Shown here piece by piece: positions 14,855 through 18,830 of a DNA stretch of 18,830 bases. The stretch's first letter is position 1. The number at the start of each line of letters is the position of its first letter. The translations under genes were made by a program, and so were the position numbers. This DNA is from Candidatus Cloacimonas sp. SDB (lineage in GTDB: Bacteria > Cloacimonadota > Cloacimonadia > Cloacimonadales > TCS61). Below the pieces are notes generated by a model. It did not search any database, had not been told where the DNA came from, and saw only the letters and a program-made list of their open reading frames with translations. The stretch lies in contig LKUH01000290.1 in the NCBI GenBank assembly GCA_001412425.1, forward strand, positions 1-18,830, written 5' to 3'.

Positions 14855-16569
14855 TGTTAAAAAGATTTCTGAATTATTATAAACCCCATAAATTCCTCTT
14901 TTCCCTCGATATGAGCGTTGCTTTCCTATCCGCTATATTATCCGTACTTTATCCCTTTCTTACGAGAATTCTCTTAAAAGATCACATCCCCGATAAGAAC
15001 ATTGCAGGAATAACAGATATCATCTTCATCATGATCGCAATTATATTGCTGAAAACCATCTTCACTTATATAAGAATGAAATGGGGACATATTCTGGGTG
15101 TAAGAATGGAATACAATATGAGATCTGACATCTTCGAACATCTTCAGAAATTATCTTTCACTTATTACGACAATGTAAAAACCGGGCATATAATGTCCCG
15201 AATCTCCAATGATCTCAACACCATTGCGGAAGTGGCACATCACGCTCCGGAAGATTTTATCATTTCAATCTTTGTAATCATAGGTGCTTTTATTGCCATG
15301 TTCAGCTTCAATGTGCAGCTGGCTATTGCTGCTTTAATCCCGCTACCCGCTTTGCTTATCTGGGGAATGACCTACGGAAGGAAAATGAAAGGCGGTTTCA
15401 AGCTGGTAAGAAAAAAGATCGCCGATATCAATAGCAGCGTGGAAAATTCTGTTCAGGGCATAAGAGAAGTTAAATCCTATTCCAACGAAGAACTGGAAAT
15501 CAGAAAATTTCAGGATGTAAATTTTCATTTCAGGCAGGCGAAAGAAAAAATGTACGGAATTATGGCAACCTTCTATTCCGGCATGAATTTTCTCGCCGAT
15601 TTTTATTACCTTATCGTAATCAGCTACGGAGCTTATCTTATCTTTCACGGAAAATTGGATGTGGTTGACCTGCTGGCATTTACCCTGTACATAAATTTCA
15701 TGCTGAATCCCATTAACCGGTTAATTAATTTCACAGAACAGTTCCAGCAGGGAGCTGCCTCTTTTGAAAGATTTATCGAGATCATGGATATCGAACCCGA
15801 TATTAAAGATAAAAAAGGTGCTGTAAATCTGGATAAAGTTGTGGGAAATATTACAATTTCAGATTTGAGTTTCAAGTACGATAAATCTCAGGAATGGATT
15901 CTGCAGAATATTAACCTTAAGATCCCAGCAAATAAAACTATTGCACTGGTAGGTGAATCAGGAGCAGGTAAATCTTCACTGGTTTCACTTATTCCCAGAT
16001 TTTATGAGCCGCAGAAAGGATCTATTAAAATTGATGATGTCGATATCATGGAATTGAGTCAGAATTCGCTGCGTAAGAATATTGGTATTGTGCAGCAGAA
16101 TGTCTTTCTCTTCGATACCTCTATTAAAGAAAATATTTGTTATGGGAAACCTGATACAACAGATGAAGAAATGATAGAAGCTGCCCGGAATGCCAATATT
16201 CTGAATTTCATCCTTTCCCTGCCCGATCAATTTGACACCCTGGTTGGTGAAAGAGGTGTTAAGCTTTCTGGAGGTCAGAAACAGAGAATATCCATAGCAC
16301 GAGTTTTTCTCAAAAATCCGCCCATACTAATTTTCGACGAAGCTACATCTTCCCTGGATACCGAATCGGAATTCTATATTCAAAAAGCACTGGTGAAACT
16401 TTCCAGGAATAGAACAACAATTATTATTGCTCATCGCCTCAGCACGGTAATAATTGCTGATTTTCTTTTCGTACTGAAAGATGGAAAAATAGTGGAAAGC
16501 GGAGATCATCAAAAACTGATCAGTGAAAAAGGCTATTATTACACACTTTATACTAAGAATCTAATTTGA
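14854..16569 (+). CDS. ABC exporter, fused membrane and ATPase domains
   Basis: A 571-residue half-transporter of the type I exporter class (MsbA/LmrA-like), expected to work as a dimer in the inner membrane. Residues about 15-300 hold six membrane helices with the coupling-helix region SFTYYDNVKTGHIMSRISND (101-120). The ATPase domain has GESGAGKS (367-374), Q414/Q415, LSGGQ (471-475), ILIFDEA (491-497) and the switch histidine H527. All motifs are intact. No substrate can be named: lipids, peptides and drugs are all possible. The start overlaps the gatD stop by one base and has no clear Shine-Dalgarno, pointing to coupled translation. Confidence 0.93.
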   Translation: MLKRFLNYYKPHKFLFSLDMSVAFLSAILSVLYPFLTRILLKDHIPDKNIAGITDIIFIMIAIILLKTIFTYIRMKWGHILGVRMEYNMRSDIFEHLQKLSFTYYDNVKTGHIMSRISNDLNTIAEVAHHAPEDFIISIFVIIGAFIAMFSFNVQLAIAALIPLPALLIWGMTYGRKMKGGFKLVRKKIADINSSVENSVQGIREVKSYSNEELEIRKFQDVNFHFRQAKEKMYGIMATFYSGMNFLADFYYLIVISYGAYLIFHGKLDVVDLLAFTLYINFMLNPINRLINFTEQFQQGAASFERFIEIMDIEPDIKDKKGAVNLDKVVGNITISDLSFKYDKSQEWILQNINLKIPANKTIALVGESGAGKSSLVSLIPRFYEPQKGSIKIDDVDIMELSQNSLRKNIGIVQQNVFLFDTSIKENICYGKPDTTDEEMIEAARNANILNFILSLPDQFDTLVGERGVKLSGGQKQRISIARVFLKNPPILIFDEATSSLDTESEFYIQKALVKLSRNRTTIIIAHRLSTVIIADFLFVLKDGKIVESGDHQKLISEKGYYYTLYTKNLI

Positions 16570-16575
16570 GGTATT

Positions 16576-17043
16576 ATGACGAAAGAGCAGAAAAAAGAAC
16601 GTTACGATAGAATTTTTCAACAGCTCGAAACCTTGTTTAAGAAAACTGCTGACCCAATTGCTCGAATGAGTACTGCTGCAGCGGTTCTGCATCATAAATT
16701 CAGTTATTATTTCTGGACTGGTTTCTATTTATTGAAGCATGGAGAGCTGATCGTGGCTGCTTATCAAGGACCTGTTGCCTGTCTGGTTCTGGAAAGAAAC
16801 AAAGGGGTCTGCTGGGCAGGTATAAAAGAAAAGAAAACGATAATTGTTCCCGATGTGCACAAATTTCCGGGTCATCTATCCTGTGACGACCGATCAAGGT
16901 CTGAAATAGTTGTACCATTGTTTTATGGAAATGAAGTAATGGGAATAATGGATATTGACAGTAAATCTTTTAATTCATTTGATGAAATAGATCAAGCAGG
17001 TTTAGAAAAGATCGTAAAGTTGATCTTTAAGGAGGAAACATGA
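16576..17043 (+). CDS. msrC: free methionine-R-sulfoxide reductase (GAF domain)
   Basis: A 155-residue single GAF domain that reduces free methionine-(R)-sulfoxide in the cytoplasm. The three functional cysteines are present with the family's spacing: C69 in GPVACLVL, C79 in KGVCWAG and C103 in GHLSCDDRSRSEIVVPL, that is 10 and 24 residues apart as in the E. coli enzyme. PDVHKFPGH and MGIMDIDS are also typical. One oddity is GVCW where the family usually has GVCG. GAGG overlaps the transporter's stop codon 5 nt before the ATG. The end overlaps the next gene by 4 nt. It would repair oxidized methionine and sits, perhaps by coincidence, in a window that also has a broken peroxiredoxin gene. Confidence 0.92.
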   Translation: MTKEQKKERYDRIFQQLETLFKKTADPIARMSTAAAVLHHKFSYYFWTGFYLLKHGELIVAAYQGPVACLVLERNKGVCWAGIKEKKTIIVPDVHKFPGHLSCDDRSRSEIVVPLFYGNEVMGIMDIDSKSFNSFDEIDQAGLEKIVKLIFKEET

Positions 17044-17546
17044 GAACTTTATTAAAATTTGTCTCAGTTATGCTTGTAGTAGTAATCCTTTCCGGGTGTT
17101 TCGGAAATTTCCAGTTAACTCGTAATCTCTACAAATGGAACAGCTCGGTAGGTGACAAATTTGTTAACACTGCTGTTATGTGGGTGATGATGATCGTACC
17201 GGTTTACGGAGTCTGTGGATTTATCGATATGTTCATTTTAAATTTAGTAGAATTCTGGTCTGGTGAAAATCCTCTTACTATGAAGTCCGGAGATGTTGAT
17301 ATCCAGATTGTCGAGAATGAAGGAAAGATCTACGAGATCAAAGCATCTCAAAATCGATTTGATATTACACAACTGGAAGGTGAAGACGCTGGAAAATCAG
17401 TTGCCATAATTTTTGATCCTTCCGATGGATCGTGGTATCTGCAATCTGAAGATATTACTGAAAAAATAGCAGGTGTGGAAGATGGTTTTCTTACTTTAAA
17501 TTATCCTGACGGTTCACAATTCACCACTGAACTGGAAGTCAGATAA
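17040..17546 (+). CDS. DUF3332-type lipoprotein
   Basis: A 168-residue protein with a lipoprotein signal: positive start, hydrophobic stretch, lipobox LSGC with C20. After it comes FGNFQLTRNLYKWNSSVGDKF, a hydrophobic segment (about 43-70, ending in a region that includes VPVYG) and VEFWSGENPL, the pattern I associate with DUF3332. The remainder (about 85-168) looks like a small beta-rich domain. It should sit on the outside of the cytoplasmic membrane or on the outer membrane. No function is known. AAGGAGG precedes the start. It is the last gene of the gatE operon. Confidence 0.8.
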   Translation: MRTLLKFVSVMLVVVILSGCFGNFQLTRNLYKWNSSVGDKFVNTAVMWVMMIVPVYGVCGFIDMFILNLVEFWSGENPLTMKSGDVDIQIVENEGKIYEIKASQNRFDITQLEGEDAGKSVAIIFDPSDGSWYLQSEDITEKIAGVEDGFLTLNYPDGSQFTTELEVR

Positions 17547-17566
17547 AGTATAACTGAATTATTTAT

Positions 17567-17605
17567 GAGACAGGCAGATTCTTTTGTCTGTCTCTTTTTT
17601 TATTT
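17567..17605 (+). terminator. Rho-independent terminator of the gatE operon
   Basis: GAGACAGGCA (17567-17576) pairs with TGTCTGTCTC (17585-17594), ten pairs with one G-U, around an 8-nt loop. Seven T, an A and three T follow. It lies 20 nt after the lipoprotein stop codon. Confidence 0.93.
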
Positions 17606-17677
17606 AGAAGTTTAAAACTGGAATTATTTACTGACTAAATTCCTGCAATTAGTAAAGAACAGATATTCATTCAAGAT

Positions 17678-18830
17678 TTATTCTTCATTTTCTTTGATTA
17701 TGCCAAGTGCTTGCGCACGTTCCCGCCAAAGCTTCCGGGCTAAATCCCGCATATCCTCTATTTCATCACTTTCATCAATAATTTCTGTGCCGATCAACGT
17801 TTCAAATAGATCTTCCAGCGTTACCAGCCCGGTTGTTCCGCCATATTCATCCACAACAATGGCAATATGGTGACGATCTTTCAGGAGTCTATCCAGCAAT
17901 ATTGACAGTGACACAATTTCCGGAACTGTTGGAATGTCACGTTTCAAGGAGAGAATATTATCTTCCCTTTCTCCCTTTGCCATCTTTAATAATATATCAT
18001 CCTTTAAAACAAATCCGGTAATATCATCACTTCCGGATTTGAAGACAGGCAGGCGTGAAAATTGCCTTTGAGAAACATATTCAAAAGCATTACTTACAGT
18101 TTCATCCTCAGGTAAGGCCGAAATTACAGGCCTGGGAGTCATAATATCCCGCGCTTTCAAACCTGTAAGGCGAAACAGATTCCTGATTATTTTGAATTCA
18201 TTATCATTGATCTGCCCGGTTTGTTCTCCAACTCTTGACATGGCAATAAATTCCTGACGACTGAAGATATGCATATTTTTGCCATGCGAGATCAACCTGG
18301 TCAGTTTTTCAGATATCCAGACTAATGGATAAAGTATTATTATGAGAATATTTACGAAATGTGCTGTAGGTTTCACTAGTTTTGTCCAATAAACTGCTCC
18401 TATTGTTTTAGGTACAATTTCTGACAAAAAAAGTATCATCAGGGTCATTAAGGCTGAGAATACTCCCACCCAGATACTGCCAAACACAGCAGTGGCTTTA
18501 GCTCCGGCACCAATTGCACCGGCAGTATGTGCTATGGTATTCAAAGTAAGAATTGCAGCAAGTGAACGATCCACTTTATCCTGTTTCAGGCGTTTTAAAT
18601 TTGCGGCAAGTTTAGGATAATCTTCTCTTTTACCCTCAATATAAGATGGTGTGATACTTAACAGAACAGCTTCTGCTACCGAACATAAAAAAGAAAAACC
18701 CAGAGCAGCTAAGACATAGACAATGAGTAATATAACATCTGATCTTGTGCTGGTTTTAATTATCAGGCTGGCACTCTCTGCTCTTAGCGGTATGAAAAGA
18801 ATAAAAAAGATTAATAAAATCCATTTGTAA
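17678..18830 (-). CDS. CNNM/CBS-domain membrane protein (CorC/hemolysin-like), 5' end off the window
   Basis: The reading frame is open from the right edge, so 383 codons are visible and the start lies outside. The first visible residues, WILLIFFILFIPLRAESA, look like a signal peptide; the true start is therefore probably only a few codons beyond the edge. A CNNM membrane domain follows (FSFLCSVAEAVLLSITPSYI, AGAIGAGAKATAVFG, ILFLSEIVPKTIGAVYW), then two CBS modules (DIMTPRPVISALPEDETV and HHIAIVVDEYGGTTGLVTLE). The protein ends soon after the second CBS, so the C-terminal CorC_HlyC domain of many relatives is missing. Family members are linked to Mg2+ and other divalent cation transport. The GTG at 18574 is in mid-domain and not a credible start. 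Confidence 0.88.
   Translation of the reverse strand, partial: YKWILLIFFILFIPLRAESASLIIKTSTRSDVILLIVYVLAALGFSFLCSVAEAVLLSITPSYIEGKREDYPKLAANLKRLKQDKVDRSLAAILTLNTIAHTAGAIGAGAKATAVFGSIWVGVFSALMTLMILFLSEIVPKTIGAVYWTKLVKPTAHFVNILIIILYPLVWISEKLTRLISHGKNMHIFSRQEFIAMSRVGEQTGQINDNEFKIIRNLFRLTGLKARDIMTPRPVISALPEDETVSNAFEYVSQRQFSRLPVFKSGSDDITGFVLKDDILLKMAKGEREDNILSLKRDIPTVPEIVSLSILLDRLLKDRHHIAIVVDEYGGTTGLVTLEDLFETLIGTEIIDESDEIEDMRDLARKLWRERAQALGIIKENEE

Noticed and set aside
17606..17677. Possible hairpin TTTACTGA / TTAGTAAA after the CNNM/CBS gene
   Set aside because: Short A-T-rich arms with a long loop and no following T run on the minus strand.
1..18830. CRISPR arrays, tRNA or rRNA genes, insertion sequences, integrase or attachment sites
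   Set aside because: No spaced direct repeats, no tRNA-like cloverleaf sequence in the gaps, no transposase or integrase reading frame was seen.

Overview
The window is a compact, AT-rich bacterial segment with 12 complete or near-complete genes, one decayed gene and few non-coding gaps. Peptidoglycan synthesis (murI), Shine-Dalgarno sites before most leading genes, a lipoprotein signal and a CNNM/CBS membrane protein all indicate a bacterium. The exception is gatE-gatD, the two-subunit Glu-tRNA(Gln) amidotransferase that is typical of Archaea. Low G+C plus archaeal-type GatDE would suit an uncultured lineage such as Cloacimonadota or another FCB-related phylum. That placement is a guess and cannot be settled from the window.

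Layout. At 44-652 (+) lies a small protein-kinase-fold gene. It converges on a three-gene minus-strand operon (6678 down to 679): a MrfA-type helicase, a MrfB-type DEDD exonuclease and a nuclease-helicase fusion (RecB/Cas4-like nuclease plus XPD/DinG-like Fe-S helicase). The genes overlap by 4 and 11 nt. The MrfA homologue carries an HNH nuclease domain nested inside its zinc-binding C-terminal domain. A promoter with two near-identical palindromes 32 bp apart precedes the operon. On the plus strand follow murI, a degenerate M29-aminopeptidase-like gene, and pyrG (6939-10423).

Between pyrG and a membrane-anchored, cysteine-less rhodanese-like gene (minus, 11192-10788) lies a broken Bcp/PrxQ peroxiredoxin gene (10677-10434, minus). 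It has a frameshift in a homopolymer, a nonsense codon beside the catalytic cysteine, and no C-terminal half. The 265-bp gap 11213-11477 contains several palindromes and the divergent promoter region.

From 11478 to 17546 (+) runs a five-gene operon: gatE, gatD, an ABC exporter, a free methionine-R-sulfoxide reductase (msrC) and a DUF3332-type lipoprotein. Its genes overlap or lie within 6 nt of each other, and it ends at a strong hairpin terminator (17567-17605). The last gene, a CNNM/CBS protein on the minus strand, runs off the right edge.

Most noteworthy are the three-gene helicase/nuclease operon with its HNH insertion and paired operators, the archaeal-type GatDE in a bacterial context, the apparently inactive M29-like protein between murI and pyrG, and the peroxiredoxin pseudogene.
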